DNA from: Fusobacterium naviforme
GTDB taxonomy: Bacteria > Bacillota > Clostridia > Lachnospirales > Lachnospiraceae
Direction: 5' to 3'
NCBI GenBank assembly: GCA_003014445.1
Contig: PYGH01000001.1
Location: 372,001 to 436,000 of the forward strand
DNA length: 64,000 bases
The notes under the pieces were generated by a model, which was not told where the DNA came from, made no database searches, and saw only the letters and a program-made list of their open reading frames with translations. The position numbers were made by a program, and so were the translations under genes. Positions 36,021 through 45,310 of this stretch are shown here, piece after piece. Position 1 is the stretch's first letter. The number at the start of each line of letters is the position of its first letter.

Positions 36021-38048
36021 TTACTTGCTGATTGCAGCCTTATAGGTCTTCTCAACGAGCGCATCGTCCGCAACAAACGGGATGGTGATGTGGTCGGAAT
36101 CTGCAAACTGCTTGTTGTATGCAGCGACTGTCTCGATGGAGTGCTCATTTCTTGCCCAGTTACGTCTGGAGACGCCAACCATGGTATCCCACGGAATGGA
36201 CTCGCGTATGATCTGGTCTGTAAGCTCGCTTCCATCAAGAACCAGGCCGAAGCCGCCGTTGATGGACTTTCCAATGCCTACGCCGCCGCCGTTGTGGAGT
36301 GCGATCAGGCTCATGCCTCTCGCAGCATTACCCGCGTAGCACTGCGTAGCCATATCTGCGGTGAACTGCGAACCATCGTAGATATTGGAGGTCTCACGGT
36401 AGGGAGAATCGGTGCCGCCGGTGTCGTGGTGATCGCGGCCCAGCATGACCGGTCCGATCTCACCCTTTCTCACCATATCATTGAACTTCAGAGCGATGTC
36501 GCGGCGGCCGAGTGCATCCTGATAGAGGATGCGGCACTGTGTGCCAACGACGAGAGCGTTCTTGTCTGCGTCGCGGATCCATACCCAGTTGTCACGATCC
36601 TGGAAGCGGCGGTTCGGATCGATAATGTCCATGGCAGCGTGGTCGGTCTTCAGGAGATCCTCATGCTTGCCGGAGAGGCAGCACCAGCGGAACGGGCCAT
36701 AGCCGTAGTCGAAGAGCATCGGTCCCATGATATCCTCAACATAGGACGGGAAGATGAAGCCCTCGGTGGTATCGTGACCATTCTTGGCAATATCCGGGTT
36801 GCCTGCGTCGAAGATGGCCTTCATGAAGGAGTTGCCGTAGTCGAAGAAGTAGGAACCTCTCTTTACCAGCTCCTGAATGAGGTGGAAGTGCTTGGTCAGG
36901 GTCTGATCTACAAGCTTGATGAACTGCTCGCGGTCATTTGCCAGCATCTCAGTTCTCTGCTCAAAAGTAAGACCCTGCGGGCAGTAGCCGCCGTCGTACG
37001 GAACGTGGCAGGAGGTCTGGTCGGAGAGAAGCTCGATCTTCTCGTTGTGATCAACTGCGTACTGGAGGAGGTCAACGATATTTCCATGGAATGCGATGGA
37101 CATCGGCTCCTTCTTCTCCATGTACTCATGTGCGATCTCAAATGCCTCAGCCGGACTCTCTGCAACACGGCTCACCCAGCCCTGGCTGTGGCGGGTCTCG
37201 ATGCGGGAGGCATCGACCTCAGCGACAATACCCACACCGCGCGCGATCTCAATGGCCTTCGGCTGCGCACCGCTCATTCCGCCGAGTCCGGAGGTCACAA
37301 AGAGGTGACCGGAGAGGTCGCCCTGCTCCGGAACGCCAAGGTATTTGCGGCCTGCATTCAGGATGGTGTTGAAGGTTCCGTGCACGATGCCCTGCGGTCC
37401 GATGTACATCCAGCCACCGGCGGTCATCTGTCCGTAGCTGGAGCAGCCCATAGCGGTGATTCTGGTCCAGTCGCGGAGATTGTCCGCCTCACCGACCAGG
37501 AGGCCGTTGGTGATGATGACACGCGGAGCCTGCTTGTGGGAGTGGAAGAGTCCGAGCGGATGACCGGACATGACGACGAGGGTCTGCTCATCGGTCAGAA
37601 TCTCGAGGTACTTCTTGAGAAGCTGATACTGCATCCAGTTCTGGCAGACAGCGCCGGTCTCGCCGTAGGTGACGAGCTCGTAGGGATAGAGTGCGATCTC
37701 ATGGCTTAAGTTGTTGTCAATCATAACCTGGAACGCCTTACCCTGTACACAGTTTCCCTTGTACTCGTCAATCGGTCTGCCGTGGATCTCGCCCTTCGGC
37801 ATAAAGCGATAGCCGTAGATACGGCCGCGGGTCAGAAGCTCTTCCATGAACTCGGGAGCCAGCTGCTCGTGAAGCTCCTCCGGGATATAGCGGAGCGCGT
37901 TCTTTAACGCGAGCTTCATCTCATGCTCGGTGAGCTCCAGATCTCTCTTCGGAGCACGGCGGATCAGCGGATTAAAAGTAGGATACTCCGGAAGTACCGG
38001 GTCCAGCTTTACCGTCATGCAAGCGCCAATTTCTTTGTTCGTCATCAT
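36021..38048 (-). CDS. hutU: Urocanate hydratase, long form
   Basis: 675 residues from ATG 38048 with AAGGAAGG 7 nt upstream. The length matches the long urocanase class (about 670, like the animal enzyme) rather than the roughly 555-residue proteobacterial one. Visible are GGMSGAQPKAIEIA, the NAD-loop region GNIVDLLQYAVDHNEKIELLSDQTSCH (in pieces), MLGRDHHDTGGTDSPYRET and HNGGGVGIGKSINGGFG near the C-terminus. It hydrates urocanate to imidazolonepropionate. It is the first gene of a hutU-hutI transcript divergent from the BTAD regulator. Confidence 0.95.
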   Translation of the reverse strand: MMTNKEIGACMTVKLDPVLPEYPTFNPLIRRAPKRDLELTEHEMKLALKNALRYIPEELHEQLAPEFMEELLTRGRIYGYRFMPKGEIHGRPIDEYKGNCVQGKAFQVMIDNNLSHEIALYPYELVTYGETGAVCQNWMQYQLLKKYLEILTDEQTLVVMSGHPLGLFHSHKQAPRVIITNGLLVGEADNLRDWTRITAMGCSSYGQMTAGGWMYIGPQGIVHGTFNTILNAGRKYLGVPEQGDLSGHLFVTSGLGGMSGAQPKAIEIARGVGIVAEVDASRIETRHSQGWVSRVAESPAEAFEIAHEYMEKKEPMSIAFHGNIVDLLQYAVDHNEKIELLSDQTSCHVPYDGGYCPQGLTFEQRTEMLANDREQFIKLVDQTLTKHFHLIQELVKRGSYFFDYGNSFMKAIFDAGNPDIAKNGHDTTEGFIFPSYVEDIMGPMLFDYGYGPFRWCCLSGKHEDLLKTDHAAMDIIDPNRRFQDRDNWVWIRDADKNALVVGTQCRILYQDALGRRDIALKFNDMVRKGEIGPVMLGRDHHDTGGTDSPYRETSNIYDGSQFTADMATQCYAGNAARGMSLIALHNGGGVGIGKSINGGFGLVLDGSELTDQIIRESIPWDTMVGVSRRNWARNEHSIETVAAYNKQFADSDHITIPFVADDALVEKTYKAAISK

Positions 38049-38118
38049 AGCGGTGCCTTCCTTTCGTAGATGATTCTGTTGATAATTACTTTGTATAAGA
38101 CCAGTATAACTGCGAGCA

Positions 38119-38132
38119 GTCAAAAAAACGTC
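38119..38132 (-). promoter_or_regulatory. Candidate hut motif upstream of hutU
   Basis: On the minus strand this reads GACGTTTTTTTGAC. The motif at 41311-41324 upstream of hutH is GACGTTTTTTAGAC, differing at one base. A 12-bp palindrome ACTGC-GA-GCAGT (38109-38120) overlaps its edge. It lies about 70-85 bp upstream of the hutU start. Confidence 0.55.
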
Positions 38133-38173
38133 AAATTACCACTCTGTACAGAAGAAGTTTTCGACATTTTTAC

Positions 38174-38203
38174 TGGACGCTTTCATATAAGAAAGAATAT
38201 AAT
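38174..38203 (+). promoter_or_regulatory. Probable promoter of the BTAD regulator
   Basis: TATAAT at 38198-38203 with a poor -35 (TGGACG, 38174-38179, 18-bp spacer). The predicted start is about 10 nt ahead of the GGAGG ribosome site, which rules out the in-frame ATG at 38202. Confidence 0.5.
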
Positions 38204-38228
38204 GGGTGATGTACAGATGGAGGTGCGA

Positions 38229-41081
38229 ATGATGGATGCGATTACGGTGCGACTCTGCGGAAATCCGGAAGTAAAGCGTGGGATGGAAAAACTGTCCTTT
38301 CCTTATAAAAAAGCGGAGGGCTTCTTTTATTATCTCTGTGTCAAAAAAAGCGTCACGCGGGAGGAGGTTATCAGTCTGCTCTGGGGTGACGAGGGAGAGA
38401 GTGCGGGCAAGAAGAAGCTGAGAGACGCGATCTATCAGGTCCGGCAGGTGCTCGGCCGGGAGGCTCTGCTCACCAGCGGACACACAGGTATCAGTCTGAA
38501 CCCGGAAAGAAAGATTCATATTGACCTGGATGCACCGGAATCGGAACGGGAGGAAGGCGCTGTCTTTCTGGACCACTTTTTTATCAAAAACTGCTATGAG
38601 TTTGAAGAGTGGGCAGAGTCTGTGCGCGCCTCACTTGCAGAGGCCGCAACGCTCGACGCGCAGCGCGGGCTGGAGGCGGCAGCGCGGGAGCATGACATCG
38701 CAAAGATGCAGGCCTGTGGAAATATACTTTTGAAAAATGATCCTTATAATGAAAATCTGTACTATGAGATCATGAATCTCTATGCGGGAAATGGAAGCTA
38801 TCACATGGCGATACGTCTCTATTATGATCTTGTGAAGGTGCTGAAGGAGGATGTCGGCGAGGAGCCCTCGGCGAGAACAAGGGAGCTCTTTCACCGTATT
38901 TTTAATATGAAGGAGCGGGTTCCGAGTGTCGGGAACGGCATAGCCGAGGTGGACTATGTAGGACGCGAGCGGGAGCTGTTTCAGGTGAGCGGTATATTGG
39001 CACAGGAGAACGGTGATCGCATGAACTTTATCGCGGTTGAGGGGGAAGAGGGCGTCGGAAAAAGTCGCTTTCTGGATTGCTGTCGCAGAATTTCCGCCGG
39101 AACCAAGATGATTTCGCTTGTGGCGGTGTGCTATCGACAGGGCGCAGAGTTTTTCCTGAGTCCGTGGAACGATATTTTTCAGGATGTCCGGCAGCTGGCT
39201 GAAGAAGGGGCGCTGTCCGGTATGATACCTGAAGGTATGCGAAACCTTCCCGGACTCTCCGGCGCGCTCTCGGCAGACGGGGAGAGCGGGCATATGCGCT
39301 ACCAGCTGATTGAGCAGAGCATGCTGGATCTTTTTCGAAGGATCAGTGAGAAACATAGAATTCTGCTGGCCTTTGATGAGATTCAGTGGATGGATCAGGT
39401 GAGCTTTCAGCTTCTGGTGCGGCTCGTTCGAAGCATCTCTCCGGATCGTCTGAAGGTGATCTGCACCTATCAGGGGAGCTATGAGGCGGCAGTTATGCAT
39501 CAGCTGGAGGTGCTGGTCCGAGAGGATCGTATCCGCTTCATAGCTTTGCAGCCCTTTTCCCAGGAGGAGACAGAAAAGATATTGCTTCGCGCGCTTCCGG
39601 AGATGGAGAGCCGGCCGGAGGAGCGTCAGGAGATTTATGAGCTGACAGAGGGGAATGCATTTTTCCTAAAGGAGATGATCGCCATTATCCGGGAGAAGGG
39701 CTTTACGCTTGAGAAGACGCCGAAAATCAACCTGGTTATCAGTTCCCGTCTCTCCGGAATCACGGATCAGGAGCGGGAAGTGCTTGGATGCATGGCGATC
39801 TTCCCGGAAAAGATCAGCATAGAGGAGCTGGAGCTTCTGCTGAATGGTGTGGATCGTCTGCAGCTTATCCGTGCGCTGGATCGACTGCAGAGAGGAAATC
39901 TGGTACAGGAGGTGCTGGTCGGCTGGGAGGTGTACTATAAATTTGTGCACCGCATTTTCCAGGAATATATCTATGAGCATCAGAGCGCAGGAAAAACACA
40001 GCTGTATCATAAAATGCTGGCGAATTACTATGAGCAGCGCTATGGGGACAATTTTGCAGAGCTTCCGGTGATTGCCTATCACTATGGCAGAGCGCACAAT
40101 GAGGTGCGGGCTTTTCAGTATCAGATACGCTACCTGCAGGAATTTTATACAATTATTAACGAGAATTTTCCTATTATTCACAGTGACGTATCGGATCTGG
40201 GCGACAGCTTTGCAGTTATGGCGGAGGCGGAGAAAATGCTGGGGCTTGCGAAGCAGGTGATACAGCTTCAGGACAATTCCCGCGAGGTCAATGAAATGAA
40301 GATGCAGATGCACTACATTATGGGGCGTCACGATATTGCGGCGGGAGAGTATGATTCCGGCATCGCGAATATAGAGCGCAGTATGGTGATAGCGAGGCGT
40401 CTGAATGCGCGCAAGACCTTGCTGGCCTGCTACAGACAGCATATCTTTCATGGCATCCAGACCAATGCGGTGGAGAAGGTAGATCAGTATGTCTCCATGG
40501 GACTTGGAATCATTGGAGAGGAGGAGAGGGACGAGTACGCGACCTTCTTAAGGCTTCGCGGCTGGTATCTGATCCGGCGCCAGGAATACGCTATGGCAAA
40601 GGAGATACTTGGCAAAGCGATCTCAATATTCCGATTGCTTTCAGAGCGGGAGGGGGGAGAGGAAAAGTACAAGGCGAGTATCGCGGCCTGCTACTCCTAT
40701 ATAGGGGACATCTATCGCTGGCAGGAGCGGTATGAGCAGGCGCTGCAATACTACAATGAGGCAGTGCATATTGGACAGGGGCCGGTGGCGACCAATGGGA
40801 TGGCACAGATCTATTCAAATATCGGACAGGTGAAGTATCTGCAGGGACGCTATACGGAGAGCCATATCTATCTTGATAAGGCGAGAGAGAGTCTTGAACG
40901 GAATGGCTATCGCTGGGGTCTGGAGCGCACGGAGGTCTATCTTGCATTGGTGTCTCTTGCGGACGGGCACCGCGATGCTGCGCGTATTCACTATGAGAAG
41001 GCGAAGATTATTTCAGAAAAGATAGGGAATCCTCTGACGGAGCAGCTGCTTCGGGAGACTGAGACGCAGCTGGGGATATAA
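38229..41081 (+). CDS. SARP/BTAD-type AAA-ATPase transcriptional activator with TPR repeats
   Basis: 950 residues from ATG 38229 (GGAGG 5 nt upstream; ATG 38232 is equally possible). Residues about 4-95 are an OmpR-like winged helix (KSVTREEVISLLWGDEG, KKLRDAIYQVRQVLG). Residues about 105-235 are a bacterial transcriptional-activator domain (NCYEFEEWAESVRASL, VKVLKEDVGEEPSARTREL). An AAA/STAND ATPase follows with Walker A GEEGVGKS near residue 275 and Walker B ILLAFDEIQWMD. The last about 350 residues are TPR-like (YEQALQYYNEAVHIG, YLQGRYTESHIYLDKARESLE). Position between hutUI and hutH makes it the likely hut activator, sensing an inducer through its ATPase/TPR part. Confidence 0.85.
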   Translation: MMDAITVRLCGNPEVKRGMEKLSFPYKKAEGFFYYLCVKKSVTREEVISLLWGDEGESAGKKKLRDAIYQVRQVLGREALLTSGHTGISLNPERKIHIDLDAPESEREEGAVFLDHFFIKNCYEFEEWAESVRASLAEAATLDAQRGLEAAAREHDIAKMQACGNILLKNDPYNENLYYEIMNLYAGNGSYHMAIRLYYDLVKVLKEDVGEEPSARTRELFHRIFNMKERVPSVGNGIAEVDYVGRERELFQVSGILAQENGDRMNFIAVEGEEGVGKSRFLDCCRRISAGTKMISLVAVCYRQGAEFFLSPWNDIFQDVRQLAEEGALSGMIPEGMRNLPGLSGALSADGESGHMRYQLIEQSMLDLFRRISEKHRILLAFDEIQWMDQVSFQLLVRLVRSISPDRLKVICTYQGSYEAAVMHQLEVLVREDRIRFIALQPFSQEETEKILLRALPEMESRPEERQEIYELTEGNAFFLKEMIAIIREKGFTLEKTPKINLVISSRLSGITDQEREVLGCMAIFPEKISIEELELLLNGVDRLQLIRALDRLQRGNLVQEVLVGWEVYYKFVHRIFQEYIYEHQSAGKTQLYHKMLANYYEQRYGDNFAELPVIAYHYGRAHNEVRAFQYQIRYLQEFYTIINENFPIIHSDVSDLGDSFAVMAEAEKMLGLAKQVIQLQDNSREVNEMKMQMHYIMGRHDIAAGEYDSGIANIERSMVIARRLNARKTLLACYRQHIFHGIQTNAVEKVDQYVSMGLGIIGEEERDEYATFLRLRGWYLIRRQEYAMAKEILGKAISIFRLLSEREGGEEKYKASIAACYSYIGDIYRWQERYEQALQYYNEAVHIGQGPVATNGMAQIYSNIGQVKYLQGRYTESHIYLDKARESLERNGYRWGLERTEVYLALVSLADGHRDAARIHYEKAKIISEKIGNPLTEQLLRETETQLGI

Positions 41082-41422
41082 TGCAGAACAGCTGTCCGGG
41101 GATGTCTGCGAACTACGGAGACGGGAGAGCAGGCTTGTTTGTCTGAGACGAAAAAATACAAAGAACTCTGGACTGATAGTGTGATAATGTGGTAGAATGC
41201 TATCAGGTTAAAGTGATGAAATAATACCTTAAAATCACAAAAAAAATTTACTAAAATCACCATAAAATATAAAGAAAGTATAAAAAGATCTAAAAAACGT
41301 CTATAAAATGGACGTTTTTTAGACGTACCTTTATTACAATATCTGTATCAGCTTTTGGTAACGGTCGAGTCGGTGCGCCTTGAGAGAGTCCGCAGCCGAA
41401 GCACAAATAGGAGGATACAGAC
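41082..41422 (+). promoter_or_regulatory. hutH upstream regulatory region (341 bp, no gene)
   Basis: Two direct repeats TAAAATCAC (41230-41238 and 41252-41260) start 22 bp apart, about two helical turns. An inverted repeat CTAAAAAACGTC (41290-41301) / GACGTTTTTTAG (41311-41322) is followed by TACAAT (41335-41340) without a good -35, which suits an activator-dependent promoter. A second possible promoter is TGGACT (41169-41174)/TAGAAT (41193-41198). The stretch 41220-41300 is very AT-rich against its surroundings. Confidence 0.55.
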
Positions 41423-42955
41423 ATGGAGAAGGTAATTATCACAGGTCAGGATCTCACTGTAGATCAGATCGTAGCTGTCTGCCGCAATCATGCAGTGGTA
41501 GAGCTTTCGGAGGAGAGCAGAGAGAAGGTTCTCGCTTCCCGCAAGATTGTAGACGATCTGGTTGCAGAGAAGAAGGTTGTTTACGGAATTACGACCGGCT
41601 TCGGCAAATTCAGTGATGTAGTGATCAGCACAGATGAGTGCAGAGATCTTCAGAAGAACCTCATCATCACTCATGCGGTCGGTGCCGGCGATCCCTTTGC
41701 AGAGGATATTGCGAGAGGCATGCTGCTGCTCAGAGTCAACAATCTGTCCAAGGGCTTTTCCGGCATCCGTCTCGAGACCCTTCAGACCATGATCGATATG
41801 CTGAACAAGGGTGTGACGCCGTTTGTTCCGGAGAAGGGCTCCCTGGGCGCTTCCGGTGATCTGGCTCCGCTCTCTCATATGGTTCTGGTCATGATCGGCC
41901 TTGGCAAGGCATGGTTTGAGGGCGAGCTCATGGACGGCGGCGAGGCGATGAAGCGCGCCGGGATTCAGCCGGTGGAGCTCTCCGCAAAGGAAGGCCTTGC
42001 ACTGAATAACGGAACGCAGGCTATGACAGCTGTAGGTTCCCTCGCACTCTATGATGCAATTCGTCTTCTGAAGGTCGCTGATATTGCAGATGCACTCTGC
42101 TACGAGGCACAGAACGGCGTCATGGATGCGCTTGAGGAGCGCGTGCATACAGTTCGTCCGCACAGAGGGCAGACTGTCACTGCAAAGAACTTAAGGAGAC
42201 TGCTTGAGGGCAGCAAGAACACCACGAGGCAGGGTGAGCTTCGCGTACAGGATGCCTACTCCCTCCGCTGCAGCCCGCAGATTCACGGCGCATCCAAGGA
42301 CGCCATAGGTTATGTAGCGGATCATGTTGATATCGAAATCAATTCCGTGACGGATAACCCCATCATCTTCCAGGAGGACCGGGCAGGAATCTCCGGCGGT
42401 AATTTCCATGGACAGCCGATGGCACTGAGCTTTGATTTCCTGAAGATTGCGGAGTCTGAGCTGGCCAATGTTTCCGAGCGCCGCATTGAGCGCCTCGTGA
42501 ATCCGGCTTACAGCGGGCTTCCGGCATTCCTTACCACCCGTGGCGGCGTCTGCTCCGGCTTCATGATTGTTCAGTATTCCGCAGCGGCTCTGGTCTCTGA
42601 AAATAAGGTTCTCGCGCACCCGGCAAGTGTTGACAGCATTCCTTCCTCCGCAGGTCAGGAGGATCATGTCAGCATGGGTACGATCGCTGCAAGACAGGCT
42701 GCTGAGATTGGCCGCAACGTGAGAAGAGTTCTGGCTATGGAGCTTATGGTTGCCTGCCAGGGGATTGATCTGAGAGGCAACAAGGGCCTTGGCAAGGGCA
42801 CACAGGCGGCTTATGATCTCATCCGCAAGAAGGTTGCGACTCTGGATGAGGACAGAGAGCTCTATGGTGATATCAACTACTGCGAGGAGATCATCAAGGA
42901 CGGTTCCCTTCTCGAGGCGGTTGAGAAGGCGATCGGCGGAGAGATCGAGTATTAA
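41423..42955 (+). CDS. hutH: Histidine ammonia-lyase
   Basis: 510 residues. The Ala143-Ser144-Gly145 triad in GSLGASGDLAPLSHM cyclises to the MIO cofactor. TGFGKFSDVVIS, a conserved NSVTDNPIIF and the C-terminal VACQGIDLRG also match. It deaminates histidine to urocanate and ammonia. It is transcribed on the plus strand, apart from hutUI, with its own regulatory region, and is followed by an NhaC-type antiporter. Confidence 0.96.
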   Translation: MEKVIITGQDLTVDQIVAVCRNHAVVELSEESREKVLASRKIVDDLVAEKKVVYGITTGFGKFSDVVISTDECRDLQKNLIITHAVGAGDPFAEDIARGMLLLRVNNLSKGFSGIRLETLQTMIDMLNKGVTPFVPEKGSLGASGDLAPLSHMVLVMIGLGKAWFEGELMDGGEAMKRAGIQPVELSAKEGLALNNGTQAMTAVGSLALYDAIRLLKVADIADALCYEAQNGVMDALEERVHTVRPHRGQTVTAKNLRRLLEGSKNTTRQGELRVQDAYSLRCSPQIHGASKDAIGYVADHVDIEINSVTDNPIIFQEDRAGISGGNFHGQPMALSFDFLKIAESELANVSERRIERLVNPAYSGLPAFLTTRGGVCSGFMIVQYSAAALVSENKVLAHPASVDSIPSSAGQEDHVSMGTIAARQAAEIGRNVRRVLAMELMVACQGIDLRGNKGLGKGTQAAYDLIRKKVATLDEDRELYGDINYCEEIIKDGSLLEAVEKAIGGEIEY

Positions 42956-43085
42956 TTCACGCGCTGAGCGCTCATAGTTACCGTGTTTGTTGCAGCCGGA
43001 CCCGGAATGATGCAGGATTCGGCTGTAAGATTTAAGTAAAGTGGAACTGGAGAAACAACATCATAAGAAAGAGGGGTTCAAAGTT

Positions 43086-44618
43086 ATGAGTGAAACAACA
43101 AAGAGACCGGTAAGACTCCCCAATGTCGTGGAGGCGATCATTCCGATTGTCGTCATGATGGGACTGATGCTGATGGGCTTTGTCGGAGATACCGGTTATA
43201 CGGATGCACATATGCCGCTGGCGGTATCCATCTGTGTGGCCTGCATCATCGGAAGCCTCTGCGGACACAGCTTCTCCGACATACTCGCCGGTATGCTGGA
43301 TCGTCTGAATGCGACGCTGGAGGCGATTCTCATCCTCTGCACCGTCGGACTTCTGGTCGCGTCCTTCATCATGTCCGGAACCATCCCGGCTCTGATCTAC
43401 TACGGCCTGGATCTTCTGACCCCGCAGCTCTTCCTGCCGGTCGGCTGCATCATGTGCGCGATCGTAGGTCTTGCCTGCGGCTCCTCCTGGACTGCAACTG
43501 CTACTGTCGGTATCGCATTCCTTGGAATCGGTGCGGGTCTCGGCATCAACCCGGCCATCACCGCAGGTATGATCATCTCCGGTGCTTACCTCGGCGATAA
43601 GTTCTCCCCGCTGTCCGACACCACCAACCTTGCGGCAGCTGTCTCCGGAACCGGCCTCTTCGATCACGTCACGGCCATGGTTTCCACCACAGCTCCGACC
43701 TTTGTGATTGCTCTGATTCTTTACACCATTCTCGGTATGAGCGGAAATATCTCCGGCTATGATGCGAGTGTCGCAAAGGATCTCCAGGCGGCAATTGCTG
43801 CAAACTTCAACCTGAGCCCGCTGCTTCTCCTCCCGATCGTTGTGGTTATTTTGGCCTGCGTCATGAAGGTCCCGGGACTCGTCGGGATCGCGATCTCCGT
43901 ACTCTGCGGTGTTCTCTTTGCGATGTTCACACAGGGCATGACCAATATCGGAGATATCTTTGGTGCGCTGCACTACGGTTTCTCTGTTGAGACCGGAAAT
44001 GAGATCGCGGATAAGCTCCTGAACCGCGGCGGTATGGATCATCAGATGTGGACCATCAACCTGATCCTTCTTGCAGTTGCTTACGGCGGCGCGCTTGAGC
44101 GCTGCGGCTGCGTCGAGTCCCTGTTTGGCGGTCTGAAGCACAAGCTCCACAGCGTTGGTCAGCTGGTTCTTGCTACCCTGCTCACCTCCCTGTTCTGCGA
44201 TGCAACTATGTGTGACCAGTTCCTGGGTATCGGTGTTCCGGCACCGCTGTATTCGGATAAGTTCGATGAGATGGGTCTTGCGCGCAACATGCTGTCCCGT
44301 ACTCTTGAGGATGCAGGTACGCTCTGGGCGGTCATGTTCCCTTGGACAGGCTGCGGCGCATACCAGATGGGCGTTCTGGGTGTACATCCCTTCGCGTACT
44401 TCCCCTATGCCTTTGTGAACCTTCTGAACCCGATTTATGCGGCAATCACCGCCTTCCTCGGCAGGAATATCTTCTGGGCTGACGGCGCATACACGAATCT
44501 ATTCGGAAAGACCACCATGCACAAGCCGGCAGGTGCTCCGGAGGAGGCGCATGAGATCGCTATGAAGAATCTCGAGGCGCTCCGCGCAGCAGGAAAGGCT
44601 CCGGTTCCGGCGAAGTAA
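43086..44618 (+). CDS. NhaC-family Na+/H+ antiporter-like transporter
   Basis: 510 residues from ATG 43086 with AGAGGGG upstream. About 11-12 membrane segments and the NhaC signatures CGSSWTATATVGIAFLGIG and GAYLGDKFSPLSDTTNLAAA are present. The family exchanges sodium for protons; some members carry organic substrates. Placement directly after hutH, 130 bp away with no terminator seen, suggests either histidine-linked transport or recycling of the sodium used by GltS and the decarboxylase pump (inference). Confidence 0.85.
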   Translation: MSETTKRPVRLPNVVEAIIPIVVMMGLMLMGFVGDTGYTDAHMPLAVSICVACIIGSLCGHSFSDILAGMLDRLNATLEAILILCTVGLLVASFIMSGTIPALIYYGLDLLTPQLFLPVGCIMCAIVGLACGSSWTATATVGIAFLGIGAGLGINPAITAGMIISGAYLGDKFSPLSDTTNLAAAVSGTGLFDHVTAMVSTTAPTFVIALILYTILGMSGNISGYDASVAKDLQAAIAANFNLSPLLLLPIVVVILACVMKVPGLVGIAISVLCGVLFAMFTQGMTNIGDIFGALHYGFSVETGNEIADKLLNRGGMDHQMWTINLILLAVAYGGALERCGCVESLFGGLKHKLHSVGQLVLATLLTSLFCDATMCDQFLGIGVPAPLYSDKFDEMGLARNMLSRTLEDAGTLWAVMFPWTGCGAYQMGVLGVHPFAYFPYAFVNLLNPIYAAITAFLGRNIFWADGAYTNLFGKTTMHKPAGAPEEAHEIAMKNLEALRAAGKAPVPAK

Positions 44619-44688
44619 AGATTTGTGTATGGAACGAGCACACAGGCTTGCTGTGACAGAAAGCTCTGTGGTACTATAAATGAAACTG

Positions 44689-44723
44689 ACGGATGTGCTG
44701 ACGATGTCGGCACATCCGTTTTT
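44689..44723 (+). terminator. Terminator after the NhaC-type gene
   Basis: ACGGATGTGC (44689-44698) pairs with GCACATCCGT (44710-44719), running into TTTTT. Confidence 0.88.
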
Positions 44724-44797
44724 CACTTCACAGGAAATTCCGGCGCTGCTGGTGCGCAGATAAAATAAAAATTCGTACAGAGAAAGGATATCGGAGT

Positions 44798-45310
44798 ATG
44801 AGTGCAGAGAAAGAGAGAAATAAAAAAGGACTTCCATGGGAAGACCTTCAGGGTCTGGTGATCGAGGCCAGGGAACTGAAGCCCCGAAAGGCGTGGGTGC
44901 GCTACGGCTGCTGGTTCCTCTGCGCTTTTCTGGTGCTGGGCGGTCTCATCACAAGATTTCGCATTGCCCTGCTCTTCGGGCTGCTCTATATTCTTGTGCT
45001 GCTCATGAAGAAACAGGTGGTGGTGACGGAGCGCGGAGTGGAGACCTACTATCAGATGCGTATCACGACGCATTATGAACTTTGCAGCTGGGATGAGATC
45101 TCAACGCTTGTGCGAGAGGACTTAAAGCATCCGACACTGGTGGCGCTTTATTTTGGCCACGGCGACAGGGTGAAGCGCCTCTTCTTTACGCGGGAGGAGT
45201 CTCAGCAGATTATGGATCTTGCGCGGCGCCAGAAGCATCATATCAGAGTGGCGGAATCGGATGAGGGCAGGGAACAGAGTGTGCCGCGCTATTACGGCAG
45301 AAAGAAATGA
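44798..45310 (+). CDS. Small two-helix membrane protein, bPH/YcxB-like
   Basis: 170 residues. Two closely spaced membrane segments (about residues 37-72) precede a soluble beta-rich part (VVVTERGVETYYQMRITTHY, WDEISTLVRE) that resembles bacterial PH-like or YcxB-like domains. I do not recognise a specific family. It overlaps the next start (ATGA), so it is co-translated with the sensor kinase and may be an accessory of that system. Confidence 0.65.
   Translation: MSAEKERNKKGLPWEDLQGLVIEARELKPRKAWVRYGCWFLCAFLVLGGLITRFRIALLFGLLYILVLLMKKQVVVTERGVETYYQMRITTHYELCSWDEISTLVREDLKHPTLVALYFGHGDRVKRLFFTREESQQIMDLARRQKHHIRVAESDEGREQSVPRYYGRKK

Noticed and set aside
35994-37709. 571-codon plus-strand frame opposite hutU
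   Set aside because: Shadow of urocanate hydratase; no ribosome site.
44798-45310. Small membrane protein considered as a bacteriocin immunity or toxin gene
   Set aside because: Its overlap with the kinase gene and PH-like soluble part fit an accessory of the two-component system better; no toxin partner is present.
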